Part shown: positions 35,400 through 45,363 of the stretch, piece by piece
Numbering within the stretch: position 1 is the first letter of the stretch
How the letters are laid out: each line of letters begins with the position of its first letter
Assembly: GCF_001969855.1 (NCBI RefSeq)
Contig: NZ_MRBL01000027.1
Location: forward strand, 1-64,000
Length of the DNA: 64,000 nucleotides
Source of the DNA: Bacillus haynesii
Lineage (GTDB): Bacteria > Bacillota > Bacilli > Bacillales > Bacillaceae
Direction of reading: 5' to 3'
Notes under the pieces: model-generated
Seen by the model: the letters and a program-made list of their open reading frames with translations, nothing else
The model's database searches: none
What the model was told of the DNA's origin: nothing
Made by a program: the position numbers and the translations under genes

Positions 35400-35936
35400 C
35401 TACAACAACGGAATGACAAGCCCGCCGTAAGCAAAGGCGGCCACAATCAGGAAAGCCGGATGGACGCGGAACTTCGTCAAAGCCACCAAAGAGATCAGCG
35501 CGATGACAAGTGATTGAACCAAGCCGATCGACTGGATCGCGTCACCGCTGATTTCCCACGTCAAAAGAAGCATCATCATGGCGATAACCGGCTGAACCGA
35601 CAAGGTCATTCCTTTGACGATTGGCGACTGGCGGTAGCGGCCGATCAGCTTGAGCAGCAAAATGAGCGCGATGGCTGAAGGCAGTACAGTTGCGGCAAGA
35701 GCAATAAAGACACCGGGCCATCCGAGCACGCTGTAGCCGACATAAGCGGCGATTTTTGTGGCGATCGGGCCCGGCAGAGCGTTTGCAAGCGCAAGCATGT
35801 TTGAAAATTCCTCTTTTGACAGCCAGTGAAAATGCTGAACAACTTCTTCAAAATTAAGCGGAATTGAAGCCGGCCCGCCCCCGTAGCCCAATAAGTTTGC
35901 AATTAAGAAGGCCCAAAATAAATAAAAGATAATCAT
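35400..35936 (-). CDS. ywrA: YwrA, short-chain chromate transporter subunit
   Basis: A 178-residue CHR-family membrane protein with about five or six hydrophobic segments, carrying one CHR domain: GYGGGPASIP, and LALANALPGPIATKIAAYVGY. In B. subtilis YwrA and YwrB act together as a heteromeric chromate exporter. Its start overlaps the end of ywrB by four bases (ATGA), so the two are translationally coupled. Confidence 0.92.
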   Translation of the reverse strand: MIIFYLFWAFLIANLLGYGGGPASIPLNFEEVVQHFHWLSKEEFSNMLALANALPGPIATKIAAYVGYSVLGWPGVFIALAATVLPSAIALILLLKLIGRYRQSPIVKGMTLSVQPVIAMMMLLLTWEISGDAIQSIGLVQSLVIALISLVALTKFRVHPAFLIVAAFAYGGLVIPLL

Positions 35937-36517
35937 GAAGCGGACACTCCTTTATCCTTTTCCCGGGCCGCTTTTCTTTTTAATTTAAAGTGGAACGCGC
36001 CATACGTTAAAAACAGGATGACAATGATGCCGGGGTGGATGGAGAACACCTGAAGACCCAAAAACGCAAGAATAAAGAAAAGTAAGCCGGCCAGCAAGCC
36101 GAAGCCTTTCAATGCTTTTTGCCCAAATTCGTAAGCCATAATGCCGAGCATGACGGCGATGACAGGGGTGACAGCGCCGATCATGCCGCTGACGATTTTT
36201 GAGTGGCTGAGCACATTAACGGCTGCGAACAAGGCGGCCATCGCAGCGCACGTCGGCATGATATGGGCTGCTGTGGCAACGATAGCACCCGGAACGCCTT
36301 TGACTTTATGACCTAAATATGCCGACATTTTTGTAGCGATCGGCCCGGGCAGCGCATTGGCGATCGCCAAAATTTCCCCGAATTCATCATCATCGATCCA
36401 TTTGAACTTAGAAACGGCTTCATGACGGATCAGCGGGATAACGGACGGGCCGCCGCCAAATCCCAATATCCCCGTTCTTGTCATTGCGATGATCAGTTCC
36501 CGGTAAGGGTGCTTCAT
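35933..36517 (-). CDS. ywrB: YwrB, short-chain chromate transporter subunit
   Basis: A 194-residue CHR-family partner of YwrA with the same signature in the N-terminal half: GFGGGPSVIPLIRHEAV and IANALPGPIATKMSAYLGHK. There are about five or six membrane segments and a basic C-terminal tail (KLKRKAAREKDKG). It is the second gene of the regulator-ywrB-ywrA operon. GAGGAAAC lies before its ATG. Confidence 0.92.
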   Translation of the reverse strand: MKHPYRELIIAMTRTGILGFGGGPSVIPLIRHEAVSKFKWIDDDEFGEILAIANALPGPIATKMSAYLGHKVKGVPGAIVATAAHIMPTCAAMAALFAAVNVLSHSKIVSGMIGAVTPVIAVMLGIMAYEFGQKALKGFGLLAGLLFFILAFLGLQVFSIHPGIIVILFLTYGAFHFKLKRKAAREKDKGVSAS

Positions 36518-36537
36518 TTCCGTTTCCTCCTATTCAG

Positions 36538-37014
36538 TTAAAGCTTCATTCCCATTCGGCTCTTATATCGTTTAATCAGCATCTGGCAGTCGACGCTCAC
36601 AACGCCCTTCAAGGGGTACAGGCGCTTCGTCAAAAATTCCTCCATCTCCTGATCATTTGCGAAAATGCCGTGCATATGCAGCTTGCTCGGCCCTGTCATA
36701 TGATAGAGGCTTGTCACGGCAGGCTCCTTTTCCAAAGCAACGGCAACAGCCTCTAAATATTGGGGTTCGACTTCAACGTTGAAAAACACCGATACGTGAA
36801 TCCCAACCTTGACTGGATTGATGACAGCTGTGAATTTTTCAATAATGCCTTCTTCAATCAAGTTGTTGATCCGCGTCTGTACAGCAACTCTTGAGAGTCC
36901 CACGCGCTTTCCCAAATCGGTATAAGAGATTCTTCCTTCCTCATGCAAGATCGAAAGGATTTTTTTATCCGTTTCATCAAGAATTAAATTTGGCATATGG
37001 TAGTCGAGGCTCAC
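36538..37014 (-). CDS. ywrC: YwrC (ChrS), Lrp/AsnC family regulator of the chromate operon
   Basis: A 158-residue Lrp-type regulator. The N-terminal helix-turn-helix is at ~20-55 ([26 protein letters not shown]) and the RAM/ligand domain spans ~70-150. The start is GTG 37014, giving MSLDYHMP; the internal ATG six codons later also fits. It probably represses its own operon and responds to chromate, as reported for the B. subtilis gene chrS. The 235 bases to ywrD contain both divergent promoters. Confidence 0.85.
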   Translation of the reverse strand: MSLDYHMPNLILDETDKKILSILHEEGRISYTDLGKRVGLSRVAVQTRINNLIEEGIIEKFTAVINPVKVGIHVSVFFNVEVEPQYLEAVAVALEKEPAVTSLYHMTGPSKLHMHGIFANDQEMEEFLTKRLYPLKGVVSVDCQMLIKRYKSRMGMKL

Positions 37015-37249
37015 AAATGTCCCTTCCTTTCTGTTTGGTTATTATCATTCGAAATTACTTGTCAATCGCATTTTAAATGAACATTTTGTAAATTGTATCA
37101 TAATACGGGTTTCGATATGAATCATTTTAACGTTTTTTTAATACTTATTGAAAAAGGGTGTTAGTTTTTCTTCCCTGAAAGTAGCGCCTCTTTTAACGGG
37201 CCACTATACTTCAAAAGACAAATGGATGCTTGAAAGGAAGGAAGGAGCT

Positions 37250-38827
37250 ATGGAGAAGCTGAAGATCGGTTCGAAACAAATGGTTGTCAGTCCTCATTAT
37301 CTCGCTTCGCTTGCAGGCAGCAGCATCATGGAGAAGGGAGGAAACGCGTTTGACGCGGCTGTTGCAGTAAGCGCGTGCCTTGCTGTTGTCTATCCGCATA
37401 TGACAGGACTCGGAGGGGATGCCTTTTGGCTGATGTATCACAATGGAAGCGGTGAGATTAAAGGGTACAATGGCAGCGGGCGGTCGGGGCGGAAAGCGGA
37501 CCGGGATCAGTATAAAGGAGAGCGCGCCATTCCGGTCAGGGGCATGAAGAGTGCGATTACCGTGCCGGGGATGGTGGACAGCTGGGCCGAAATACTGGCT
37601 GCGTACGGCCGTTTATCGCTTCGAGAGGTGCTGAAGCCGGCGATCAAGTATGCAGAAAAGGGTTTCCCGGTCTCGCCGGATCAATGTCAAAACACGGTGA
37701 AAAACGCTGAATGGCTTTCCGGTATGCCGATCACTGCAGATATTTATCTTCCGGAAGGAAAACCGCCTTCTCCGGGTGAGCGCTTTGTGCAAAAAGAGCT
37801 CGCGCGTACTTTGGGGATGATCGCTGAGAAAGGAAGAGACGCCTTTTATAAAGGAGAAATTGCCCAAGCTTCAGCAGCCTATCTGCAAAACAACGGGGGG
37901 ATCTTGACCCTTGAAGATTTCGAGCGGCATCAAGGGGAATGGGTGTCTCCGCTTTCATCTACATACAGAGGATATGCGATCTATCAAATGCCTCCGAATT
38001 CACAAGGATTTACCGGTCTTATGACATTGAATATTTTGGAAAACTACGACTTTGGCACGATCGAGCACGGTTCTTTCGAGTATTATCATCTGCTCATCGA
38101 AGCATTGAAATTAAGCTTTTCCGACCGCAACAAAGTATTGACTGACCCGGAATTCTCCCAAATACCGCTTGGACGTCTGTTGGACAAAGGGTATGCTCGG
38201 GAGCTGGCCGCAAAAATTGGATGGCCGGCACTTCAGGCGGAGAGCCGGCCGCTCGGCGGCGATACAGCTTATGCTGCAGCAGTAGACGAAGACGGTAATG
38301 CTGTTTCGTTTATTCAAAGTTTGTATTTCGAATTCGGCTCAGGTGTGACAGCTGGAGATACCGGCGTTATTTTGCAGAACAGAGGGTCGTTTTTCTCGCT
38401 TGATCCCGACCATGTCAATACGCTGGAGCCGGGAAAAAGAACTTTTCATACGCTGATGCCCGCCATGGCGTTTAGAGGCGGCAAGCCGAAATTCCTTTAC
38501 GGGACGAAGGGGGGAGAAGGACAGCCGCAGACGCAGACAGCTCTTATTACGAGAATGATAGATTACGGGATGGATCCGCAAACAGCTGTTCATGAACCGA
38601 GATGGGTGTGGGGCAGAACATGGGGAGAGCGGGTGGAAGGTGTAAGAATAGAAGGCAGAGTGGCGCCCGGAGTGATTGAAAAACTGCGAAAGCATGGGCA
38701 TCATGTAACCGTTGTCGGCGACTTTGACGATGTGATGGGTCATGCCGGAATCATTGAGATTGATGATCAAGGTTTCCTGAGAGGGGGAAGCGATCCGAGA
38801 AGCGATGGGGCAGCAATCGGCATTTAA
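37250..38827 (+). CDS. ywrD: YwrD, gamma-glutamyltransferase-like protein
   Basis: A 525-residue Ntn-hydrolase of the gamma-glutamyltranspeptidase family. The nucleophile Thr is in LGGDTAYAAAVDEDGNAVSF (about residue 345), with the GGGGFG-like glycine region later (GGEGQPQTQTALITRMIDYG). There is no signal peptide, unlike secreted Ggt, so it is probably cytoplasmic. ATG 37250 behind GGAAGGAAGGAG gives the B. subtilis length; the frame extends to 37148 but without an SD. Substrate unknown. Confidence 0.9.
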   Translation: MEKLKIGSKQMVVSPHYLASLAGSSIMEKGGNAFDAAVAVSACLAVVYPHMTGLGGDAFWLMYHNGSGEIKGYNGSGRSGRKADRDQYKGERAIPVRGMKSAITVPGMVDSWAEILAAYGRLSLREVLKPAIKYAEKGFPVSPDQCQNTVKNAEWLSGMPITADIYLPEGKPPSPGERFVQKELARTLGMIAEKGRDAFYKGEIAQASAAYLQNNGGILTLEDFERHQGEWVSPLSSTYRGYAIYQMPPNSQGFTGLMTLNILENYDFGTIEHGSFEYYHLLIEALKLSFSDRNKVLTDPEFSQIPLGRLLDKGYARELAAKIGWPALQAESRPLGGDTAYAAAVDEDGNAVSFIQSLYFEFGSGVTAGDTGVILQNRGSFFSLDPDHVNTLEPGKRTFHTLMPAMAFRGGKPKFLYGTKGGEGQPQTQTALITRMIDYGMDPQTAVHEPRWVWGRTWGERVEGVRIEGRVAPGVIEKLRKHGHHVTVVGDFDDVMGHAGIIEIDDQGFLRGGSDPRSDGAAIGI

Positions 38828-38862
38828 CTACGTTTTCAAAAGGCGCAAGCGCCAATACGAGG

Positions 38863-38906
38863 AAAAAACCCCGTGAACAAGGAGGATTTGTCCACGGGGT
38901 TTTTTC
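38863..38906. terminator. Bidirectional terminator between ywrD and alsR
   Basis: Stem AAAAAACCCCGTG/CACGGGGTTTTTT with an 17-base loop, between converging genes. Confidence 0.9.
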
Positions 38907-38913
38907 TATCCGG

Positions 38914-39792
38914 CTATGAGTGTTGATCCGAGATTTCGATGAAATGCTTAAGCGCCGGATTGCGGTTGTCTTTTCGATGTGCGGTAATCCATTCTGCGCG
39001 AAGGGGAAAGTCTTCGATTTCTTTGTATACAACATCAAGGTTAAATAATCGTTTAGCCGCTGTAGGAACGACGGCGATTCCCATTCCGGCCGATACGAGG
39101 CCGATCACCATTTGGTATTCTGTAGCTTCCTGAGCGATGTTGGGGATAAACCCGGCTTTTTCACACAAGAAATTGAATTCCGTGTATAAAGAGGGCCACG
39201 CTTCTTTGGCAATGACAATCAGCGATTCGTCTTCAAGATCTTTCAAATGTACCCGGGGTTTTTCTGTCAGCGGGTGGTGTTTCGGAAGTGCAAGGACACA
39301 GTGGCTTTTCTTCACCGTGTATGACTTCAGTTCGTCGTTTCCCAACGGGGGATGCAGCACCCCGATGTCAATATGTCCGTTTAGCAGTGCATCGACCTGA
39401 TTGGGGGTTGAAAGCTCACGAAGATCAATCTGCACGGACGGGAACCGGTTTCGGTATTCCCTGATGATGGGAGGCATGATCTCGTATGTTGCGGAGCCGA
39501 CAAAGCCGATCACGAGTCTGCCCAGCTCCCCGCGGGCCGTTCGCTGAGCCATGTCGACGGCCTGATCAATCTGGGAAAGTCCTTCCTTGATTTGTTTTAA
39601 AAAGACCCCGCCTGCCGCCGTCAGCCTGACGGCTCTTTTTGACCTCTTCAGCAAGGTGACACCTATTTCACTTTCTAGCTGTTTAATCTGCTGGCTGAGC
39701 GGAGGCTGAGTCATGTTCAGCCGAAGAGCTGCTTTTCCGAAATGCAGTTCTTCGGCAACAACCATAAAATAACGAAGATGGCGCAGCTCCAT
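38914..39792 (-). CDS. alsR: AlsR, LysR-type activator of acetoin synthesis
   Basis: A 292-residue LysR-type regulator. The winged HTH is at ~1-60 (LHFGKAALRLNMTQPPLSQQIKQLE) and the periplasmic-binding-like effector domain at ~90-290. It is divergent from alsS-alsD, which it activates in response to acetate, low pH and stationary phase in B. subtilis. ATG 39792 follows AAAGGAATG. It is slightly shorter at the C-terminus than the B. subtilis protein. Confidence 0.93.
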   Translation of the reverse strand: MELRHLRYFMVVAEELHFGKAALRLNMTQPPLSQQIKQLESEIGVTLLKRSKRAVRLTAAGGVFLKQIKEGLSQIDQAVDMAQRTARGELGRLVIGFVGSATYEIMPPIIREYRNRFPSVQIDLRELSTPNQVDALLNGHIDIGVLHPPLGNDELKSYTVKKSHCVLALPKHHPLTEKPRVHLKDLEDESLIVIAKEAWPSLYTEFNFLCEKAGFIPNIAQEATEYQMVIGLVSAGMGIAVVPTAAKRLFNLDVVYKEIEDFPLRAEWITAHRKDNRNPALKHFIEISDQHS

Positions 39793-39952
39793 TATTCACT
39801 CATTCCTTTCTGAATGCGATTTCAGTCGTTTTACATATTAATTGTAAGACAAAGAAGTATTGGAAAACAATTTCCACAAGATGTATATTTAATAATACAA
39901 TAAATTTATTAAAAATTCATTGTAAATGAATGAAAATGGAGGAGTGAGGGCT
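39793..39952. promoter_or_regulatory. alsR/alsS divergent control region
   Basis: A 160-base very AT-rich interval between the divergent regulator and alsS. It must hold the AlsR-binding sites and both promoters. I see several T-N11-A half-site possibilities but none clearly better than the others, so I give no exact site. Confidence 0.5.
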
Positions 39953-41671
39953 TTGAATAATGTAGCCGCTAAAAATGAAACTCTTACTGTAAGAGGAGCA
40001 GAGCTTGTGGTGGATAGTCTCATTCAGCAAGGTGTCACTCATGTTTTCGGTATTCCGGGAGCAAAAATCGATGCGGTGTTTGACGTATTGAAAGACAAGG
40101 GGCCTGAATTGATTGTTTGTCGTCACGAGCAGAATGCAGCATTTATGGCGGCGGCAGTCGGACGATTGACTGGAAAGCCCGGTGTTTGCCTGGTGACTTC
40201 AGGTCCGGGAGCGTCTAATTTAGCGACCGGTCTTGTAACAGCCAATACAGAAGGAGATCCGGTTGTTGCCCTGGCGGGTGCTGTAAAAAGAGCGGATCGT
40301 CTCAAAAAAACTCATCAATCGATGGATAATGCGGCGTTGTTTCAGCCGATTACGAAATATAGCGCAGAAGTGGAAGATGCGAACAACATACCTGAGGCTG
40401 TAACCAATGCATTCAGAGCGGCAGCATCTGGACAGGCTGGCGCAGCGTTTCTCAGCTTTCCGCAGGACGTTACGGCCGGTCCGGCAACTGCCAAGCCGGT
40501 AAAAACCATGCCGGCGCCGAAGCTGGGCGCGGCTCCGGACGAACAAATCAGCGCGGCCATCGCCAAAATTCACAATGCGAACCTTCCTGTCGTGCTTGTC
40601 GGGATGAAAGGCGGAAGACCTGAAGCGATTGAAGCGGTTCGCCGTCTGCTAAGGAAAGTGAAGCTGCCGTTTGTTGAAACATACCAAGCAGCGGGTACGC
40701 TGTCTCACGATTTGGAAGACCAGTACTTCGGCCGGATCGGATTATTCCGCAATCAGCCCGGAGATCTTTTGTTGGAAAAAGCGGATGTCGTTTTGACGGT
40801 CGGCTATGATCCGATTGAATACGACCCCGTCTTTTGGAATGGAAAAGGCGAGCGCAGCGTGATTCATCTTGATGAAATACAAGCCGATATCGATCATGAC
40901 TATCAGCCTGAAATTGAGCTGATCGGCGATATCGCAGAGACATTAAACCATATTGAACATGATTCTCTGCCGGTTTCCATCGATGAATCATTTGCACCTG
41001 TGCTTGATTATTTGAAAAAAGCGCTGGATGAGCAAAGCGAGCCGCCTAAAGAAACAAAAACGGATCTTGTTCATCCGCTGCAAATCGTTCGCGATTTGCG
41101 TGATTTGCTGAGTGATGACATAACAGTGACTTGCGACATCGGCTCCCATGCGATATGGATGTCGAGATATTTCCGCACCTACCGTCCGTATGGACTGCTG
41201 ACTTCAAACGGCATGCAGACGCTGGGCGTTGCTTTGCCGTGGGCGATCGCAGCAACACTGGTTAATCAGGGACAGAAAGTCGTGTCTGTTTCCGGGGACG
41301 GGGGCTTCCTGTTCTCCGCGATGGAGCTTGAGACAGCGGTCAGATTAAAAGCGCCGATCGTTCATATTGTCTGGAATGACAGCACATACGATATGGTTGC
41401 GTTCCAGCAGGAGATGAAATACAAGCGGACGTCCGGAGTCGACTTCGGCGGAATCGATATTGTAAAATATGCTGAAAGCTTTGGAGCAAAAGGTTTAAGG
41501 GTCAATTCGCCTGACGAATTGGCAGAGGTGCTTAAAGCTGGTCTTGATGCAGAGGGTCCGGTTGTCATTGATATTCCGGTTGATTACAGCGACAACATTC
41601 ATTTGGCCGATCAGCGTTTCCCAAAAAACTTTGAGGAACATTTTAATAAAGAAGCCTCTAAGCAATCTTGA
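39953..41671 (+). CDS. alsS: AlsS, catabolic alpha-acetolactate synthase
   Basis: A 572-residue thiamine-diphosphate enzyme condensing two pyruvates to alpha-acetolactate, the first step of acetoin and 2,3-butanediol formation. Motifs: catalytic Glu in [18 protein letters not shown], and the ThDP/Mg motif [19 protein letters not shown]...WNDS. It has no FAD-type features of the anabolic enzyme beyond the shared fold. The start is TTG 39953, eight bases after GGAGGAG; the ATG at 39926 lies before the SD and is rejected. It is followed by alsD. Confidence 0.96.
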   Translation: MNNVAAKNETLTVRGAELVVDSLIQQGVTHVFGIPGAKIDAVFDVLKDKGPELIVCRHEQNAAFMAAAVGRLTGKPGVCLVTSGPGASNLATGLVTANTEGDPVVALAGAVKRADRLKKTHQSMDNAALFQPITKYSAEVEDANNIPEAVTNAFRAAASGQAGAAFLSFPQDVTAGPATAKPVKTMPAPKLGAAPDEQISAAIAKIHNANLPVVLVGMKGGRPEAIEAVRRLLRKVKLPFVETYQAAGTLSHDLEDQYFGRIGLFRNQPGDLLLEKADVVLTVGYDPIEYDPVFWNGKGERSVIHLDEIQADIDHDYQPEIELIGDIAETLNHIEHDSLPVSIDESFAPVLDYLKKALDEQSEPPKETKTDLVHPLQIVRDLRDLLSDDITVTCDIGSHAIWMSRYFRTYRPYGLLTSNGMQTLGVALPWAIAATLVNQGQKVVSVSGDGGFLFSAMELETAVRLKAPIVHIVWNDSTYDMVAFQQEMKYKRTSGVDFGGIDIVKYAESFGAKGLRVNSPDELAEVLKAGLDAEGPVVIDIPVDYSDNIHLADQRFPKNFEEHFNKEASKQS

Positions 41672-41723
41672 TCACAGCAAGTCCAGTCACTACGAACAAA
41701 ATCAAGGGAGTGAAAAGAGGAAA

Positions 41724-42485
41724 ATGAAAAGTGCAAGCAAACAAAAAGTGGTACAGCCCGTTGACAAGAACCTCGACCAGGTCTTTCAGGTCTCAACGAT
41801 GATATCTTTATTGGACGGAATTTATGACGGGGATTTTTACATGTCTGAAGCAAAGGAGCACGGAGACTTCGGAATTGGAACGTTCAACCGGCTCGACGGC
41901 GAGCTGATCGGTTTTGACGGTGAGTTTTACCGTCTTCGTTCCGATGGAAAAGCCTATCCTGTTCAAGGAAGCGATTGTTCTCCATTTTGCTCGCTGGCTT
42001 TCTTCCGGCCGGATATCTATCACGAAATCAAGCAGCGGATGCCGCTTGAGGCGTTCGAAGAAGAAATGAAACGGATCATGCCGAGTGAAAACCTGTTTTA
42101 TGCGATCCGCATGGACGGAACCTTTAAGAAAGTCAAAACGAGAACGGTTGAACTGCAGGAAAAACCGTACGTGCCGATGGTTGATGCGGTAAAATCGCAG
42201 CCGATCTTTGATTTTAATGATATTAAAGGGACGATCGTCGGCTTTTGGACACCGCAATATGCCAACGGAATCGCAGTTTCCGGCTTCCATCTTCACTTTA
42301 TTGATGAAGACCGCAATGTGGGCGGACACGTTTTCGATTATGAAATCGAAGAATGCACGGTGCAAATTTCTCAAAAACTCAATATGAATCTCAGATTGCC
42401 GAATACGCAAGATTTCTTTAAAGCGGATCTCAATAAACACGATCTTACAGCAGGAATCGAAGCGGCCGAAGGCAATCCCGAGTAA
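41724..42485 (+). CDS. alsD: AlsD, alpha-acetolactate decarboxylase
   Basis: A 253-residue zinc enzyme turning alpha-acetolactate into (R)-acetoin. The zinc histidines are in SGFHLHFIDEDRNVGGHVFDY (~residues 185-205), and the catalytic Glu/Arg region (GTFNRLDGEL) lies near residue 55. The open frame runs back into alsS, but ATG 41724 follows AAAAGAGGAAA and begins the known protein. It is co-transcribed with alsS (52-base gap). Confidence 0.95.
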   Translation: MKSASKQKVVQPVDKNLDQVFQVSTMISLLDGIYDGDFYMSEAKEHGDFGIGTFNRLDGELIGFDGEFYRLRSDGKAYPVQGSDCSPFCSLAFFRPDIYHEIKQRMPLEAFEEEMKRIMPSENLFYAIRMDGTFKKVKTRTVELQEKPYVPMVDAVKSQPIFDFNDIKGTIVGFWTPQYANGIAVSGFHLHFIDEDRNVGGHVFDYEIEECTVQISQKLNMNLRLPNTQDFFKADLNKHDLTAGIEAAEGNPE

Positions 42486-42487
42486 AA

Positions 42488-42521
42488 GAAAAAGCCCTCT
42501 TTGAAAAAGGGGGGCTTTTTT
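42488..42521 (+). terminator. Terminator of the alsSD operon
   Basis: Stem AAAAGCCCTCTTT/AAAGGGGGGCTTTT (one G-T type mismatch) followed by T. Confidence 0.82.
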
Positions 42522-42604
42522 GCTTTCGCTAAGCTTCCTTAAACATACTGTGAACACAGCAATGACGCGTATGCTGAGGGCCGGAATCCAGCGGGGCGTT
42601 TTGT

Positions 42605-43372
42605 TTATGCTTTCACTCCGGCAATCAATACCGCTTTCAGACAAAAAGACACCGGATGCCCGTTTTCATCGTGGACAATATTAAACATGTCGCGGCACGA
42701 CTGGGATGCCTCTGACAAATGGGCTTGTATGGCTGCCTTTCTTTGTTCAGGCACGGCGCCTCTTCGAAGCCAGCTCTCGTAATCGATTGGAAGATTCCAT
42801 CTCTCCCGGACAGCAAAATCAAGTCCGTTCTCTTCAAACAGCTTTTGCCATTCGCTCTCTGAATACTCCCTTACGTGTGACGGATCTCTCAATTGATTGA
42901 GCCGGTTGATGAATCGGTCCAAAGCTTCGTTCTCCGGAGCACAGTGATCGATGAGGAGAAAGGAGCCGCCTTGTTTCAATACGCGCGCTATTTCCTGCAT
43001 GGAACGGACGATCTCCGGGAAATGATGGGCCGCATACCGGCATGTGACAATATCAAAAGATTCGTCTGCAAAATCCAATTGTGCTGCATCGCTTTGTTGA
43101 AAAACCACATTTTCAGCTTTTTTCTGTTCGGCAAATTGAGCGGCGGTTTGAACCATTTTTTTTGTAATATCGATTCCTGTGCAATGTTTGACAAAAGGTG
43201 AAAAGGCAATGGCTGTATGTCCCGCTCCGGTTCCGATATCGAGCAGGGTTTCATCCCCGTTCAGAGAACGGCAGCTGACCATGGCATCAAGATCTTTTCC
43301 CGATGAGAACAGTGGCTCATCGCGGTATTGCTCCGGATTTTTTGAAAATTGCTGTTGTGCGCTTGTTTTCAT
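42605..43372 (-). CDS. Class I SAM-dependent methyltransferase (YcgJ-like)
   Basis: A 255-residue methyltransferase of the UbiE/type-11 group. Motif I is LLDIGTGAGHTAIAF (~residues 44-58) with the acidic loop TGIDITKKM. Motif II lies around ESFDIVTCRYAAHHF, and motif III is GGSFLLIDH. ATG 43372 lies nine bases from AGGAGG. A GTG three codons earlier overlaps the SD and was rejected. It is divergent from a LysR regulator, which probably controls it. Substrate unknown. Confidence 0.83.
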   Translation of the reverse strand: MKTSAQQQFSKNPEQYRDEPLFSSGKDLDAMVSCRSLNGDETLLDIGTGAGHTAIAFSPFVKHCTGIDITKKMVQTAAQFAEQKKAENVVFQQSDAAQLDFADESFDIVTCRYAAHHFPEIVRSMQEIARVLKQGGSFLLIDHCAPENEALDRFINRLNQLRDPSHVREYSESEWQKLFEENGLDFAVRERWNLPIDYESWLRRGAVPEQRKAAIQAHLSEASQSCRDMFNIVHDENGHPVSFCLKAVLIAGVKA

Positions 43373-43467
43373 TTGTATCACCCTCCTATCGGCTATGTTT
43401 TTATATTAGGGGAGTCGACAGCGATCAGTCTAAGATATAAAATGTATGAAAATGATAGGCGGAAACT

Positions 43468-44424
43468 ATGGGGGTGCGGGAATTGGATATGAGGCTTTTT
43501 GAATACGCGGCAGAGATTTTCAAAAAAGGCAGTTTTACAAAGGCGGCTGCCAGCCTGCATATCGCTCAGCCTTCACTGAGCCAGCAAATTAAAAAGCTGG
43601 AAGGCGAGCTCGGCTTTCCGCTGTTTTACAGAAACAGAGAGGGGGTTTCGCCGACTCCCCAAGGGATGCGGTTCATCCGAAAAGCGCAGGATATTTTGCG
43701 GTCAAGAGATGAACTGCTGTGTGAAATGCGCGATCAGCTCGAGGAAATGGGGACGGAGTTATCGATCGGCGTTCCCGCTGTCACGGGAGGGTATCTTCTT
43801 CCGCCGCTCCTGAAAGCCTTTCTGAAAAAGCATCCGAACGTACAGGTTCAGCTGACAGAAGACTCACCGGCGGCATTGGAAAAAATGACGGAAAACGGGA
43901 CGGTAGATCTGTCGATTCTCCCTTTGCCGATTGAAAATGACAGACTCGCAATCCGGCCGATACTAACCGAGCCGCTTTTTTTAGCGATTCCAAATGAAAG
44001 AGAAAACTGGATGACCGGCCAATTACGGAAGCTCATGGATTCGGTCCGGCCGCATGCCGAAAAAACCCCCCTTGCTTTGAAAACGGCCGAGGATGTGCCA
44101 TTTATTTTATTAAAAGAAGGCTACGGCTTCCGCAGGATCGTGCTCGATTTATGTGCGGAGGAGGGATTTCAACCGAAGATGACCTTCAAAACAAGCAGCA
44201 TTGAAACCGCCCAATCCCTCGTTGAACACGGAATGGGGGTCACGGTCGTGCCCCGGATGGTCATGCGGCAAGGGTCTGACAGGATCGTCTATGTTCCTTT
44301 GCAATCCGATCCGTCCCGGACGCTTGTGTTTGCTTATCCGGAAACATGCTATTTGAGCCGGGCGGCAAGGGCTTTTATGGAGACGGCCAAAAAAAATCAG
44401 ACCTCTATGTATGAAGAGGTCTGA
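43468..44424 (+). CDS. LysR family transcriptional regulator
   Basis: A 318-residue LysR-type protein. The HTH is at ~20-45 (GSFTKAAASLHIAQPSLSQQIKKLE), followed by an effector domain of CynR/CysB type (TELSIGVPAVTGGYLLPPLL). Start alternatives are ATG 43468 and TTG 43483; neither has a strong SD, and I keep the first. It is divergent from the methyltransferase with an 85-base shared control region, the classic arrangement for a regulator and its target. Its 3-prime end lies inside the bidirectional terminator shared with rbsB. Confidence 0.83.
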   Translation: MGVRELDMRLFEYAAEIFKKGSFTKAAASLHIAQPSLSQQIKKLEGELGFPLFYRNREGVSPTPQGMRFIRKAQDILRSRDELLCEMRDQLEEMGTELSIGVPAVTGGYLLPPLLKAFLKKHPNVQVQLTEDSPAALEKMTENGTVDLSILPLPIENDRLAIRPILTEPLFLAIPNERENWMTGQLRKLMDSVRPHAEKTPLALKTAEDVPFILLKEGYGFRRIVLDLCAEEGFQPKMTFKTSSIETAQSLVEHGMGVTVVPRMVMRQGSDRIVYVPLQSDPSRTLVFAYPETCYLSRAARAFMETAKKNQTSMYEEV

Positions 44425-44427
44425 TTT
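44395..44427. terminator. Bidirectional terminator between the lysR-type gene and rbsB
   Basis: Stem AAATCAGACCTCT/AGAGGTCTGATTT overlapping the last codons of the LysR gene. Confidence 0.85.
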
Positions 44428-44432
44428 CTTCG

Positions 44433-45347
44433 TTACTTTTTCGTTTCCAGTTTGAGCGGTGCGGGTATCGTTTTTTCAACTTTTTTGCCGTTCAAAATAT
44501 CGCGGGCCGCTTGTATGGCGAGCTTGCCGATCAATTCAGGCTGCTGGGCGATCGTGGCCGACATGTCTCCGGCCTGAACCGCTTTAACCGCATCTTCATT
44601 GCCGTCGAAGCCGACGACAAGAATCTCTTTTCCTGAGCTTCTGATCGCTTCAATCGCGCCGAGCGCCATTTCGTCATTATGGGCGAAAACCGCCTGGATA
44701 TCAGGGTTTCCTTGAAGGAGGTTCTCCATGACGTTCAACCCTTTTGTCCGGTCAAAGTCGGCTGTTTGCTTGGCGATGACATTCAGCTTGTCATCAGCGG
44801 TCTTATGAAAACCTGAGCCCCGTTCCCTTGTTGCCGATGCGCCGGGGACGCCTTCAAGCTCAGCCACTTTTGCGCCTTTGCCGAGCTGCTGCACGATAAA
44901 GTCCGCTGCCATTTGTCCGCCTTTTACGTTATCTGAAGCGACAAGCGTTTCTACTTTTCCGTTTTCAGCGGAGCGGTCAAGGGTGACGACCGGAATGCCG
45001 AGCGAATTGGCCGATTGGACTGCCGTTGAGATGGCGGAGGAGTCCGCCGGATTGATTAATAAAGCGTCAACTCCTTGCTGAAGAAGATCTTCCACATCAT
45101 TCGTCTGCTTTGCCGAATCGTCCTGCGCATCCACGACAATCACTTCAATCCCTTGTTTCTTGGCTTCTTTGACAACTCCGTTCTTTAATGAAACGAAAAA
45201 CGGATTTTTCAAAGTTGAGACAGATAAACCGATTTTGATATCCGTTCCTTTTTCTTTATTCGGCTTTGCCCATTCCGGCGGCTCCAGCGAGCAGGCGGAC
45301 AGAAACAGAAGCGCCAATGCGGTGAAAACCGTTAATGTTTTTTTCAT
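44433..45347 (-). CDS. rbsB: RbsB, ribose-binding lipoprotein
   Basis: A 304-residue substrate-binding protein of the ribose ABC importer. It has a type II signal peptide with lipobox LLFLSAC (Cys19), so it is anchored to the outer membrane face. The type I periplasmic-binding fold follows (KIGLSVSTLKNPFFVSL..., VVTLDRSAENGKVETLVASDN, VFAHNDEMALGAIEAI). It is the last gene of the rbsRKDACB operon. ATG 45347 follows AAGGAGGGG. Confidence 0.95.
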   Translation of the reverse strand: MKKTLTVFTALALLFLSACSLEPPEWAKPNKEKGTDIKIGLSVSTLKNPFFVSLKNGVVKEAKKQGIEVIVVDAQDDSAKQTNDVEDLLQQGVDALLINPADSSAISTAVQSANSLGIPVVTLDRSAENGKVETLVASDNVKGGQMAADFIVQQLGKGAKVAELEGVPGASATRERGSGFHKTADDKLNVIAKQTADFDRTKGLNVMENLLQGNPDIQAVFAHNDEMALGAIEAIRSSGKEILVVGFDGNEDAVKAVQAGDMSATIAQQPELIGKLAIQAARDILNGKKVEKTIPAPLKLETKK

Positions 45348-45363
45348 CAGTATATACCCCTCC

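Noticed and set aside
37148..37249. N-terminal extension of ywrD by 34 codons
   Set aside because: It has no SD, does not resemble family N-termini and would give an unusual length; the region is more likely promoter.
39926..39952. Upstream ATG start for alsS
   Set aside because: The strong SD GGAGGAG lies inside this stretch, so initiation must be at TTG 39953.
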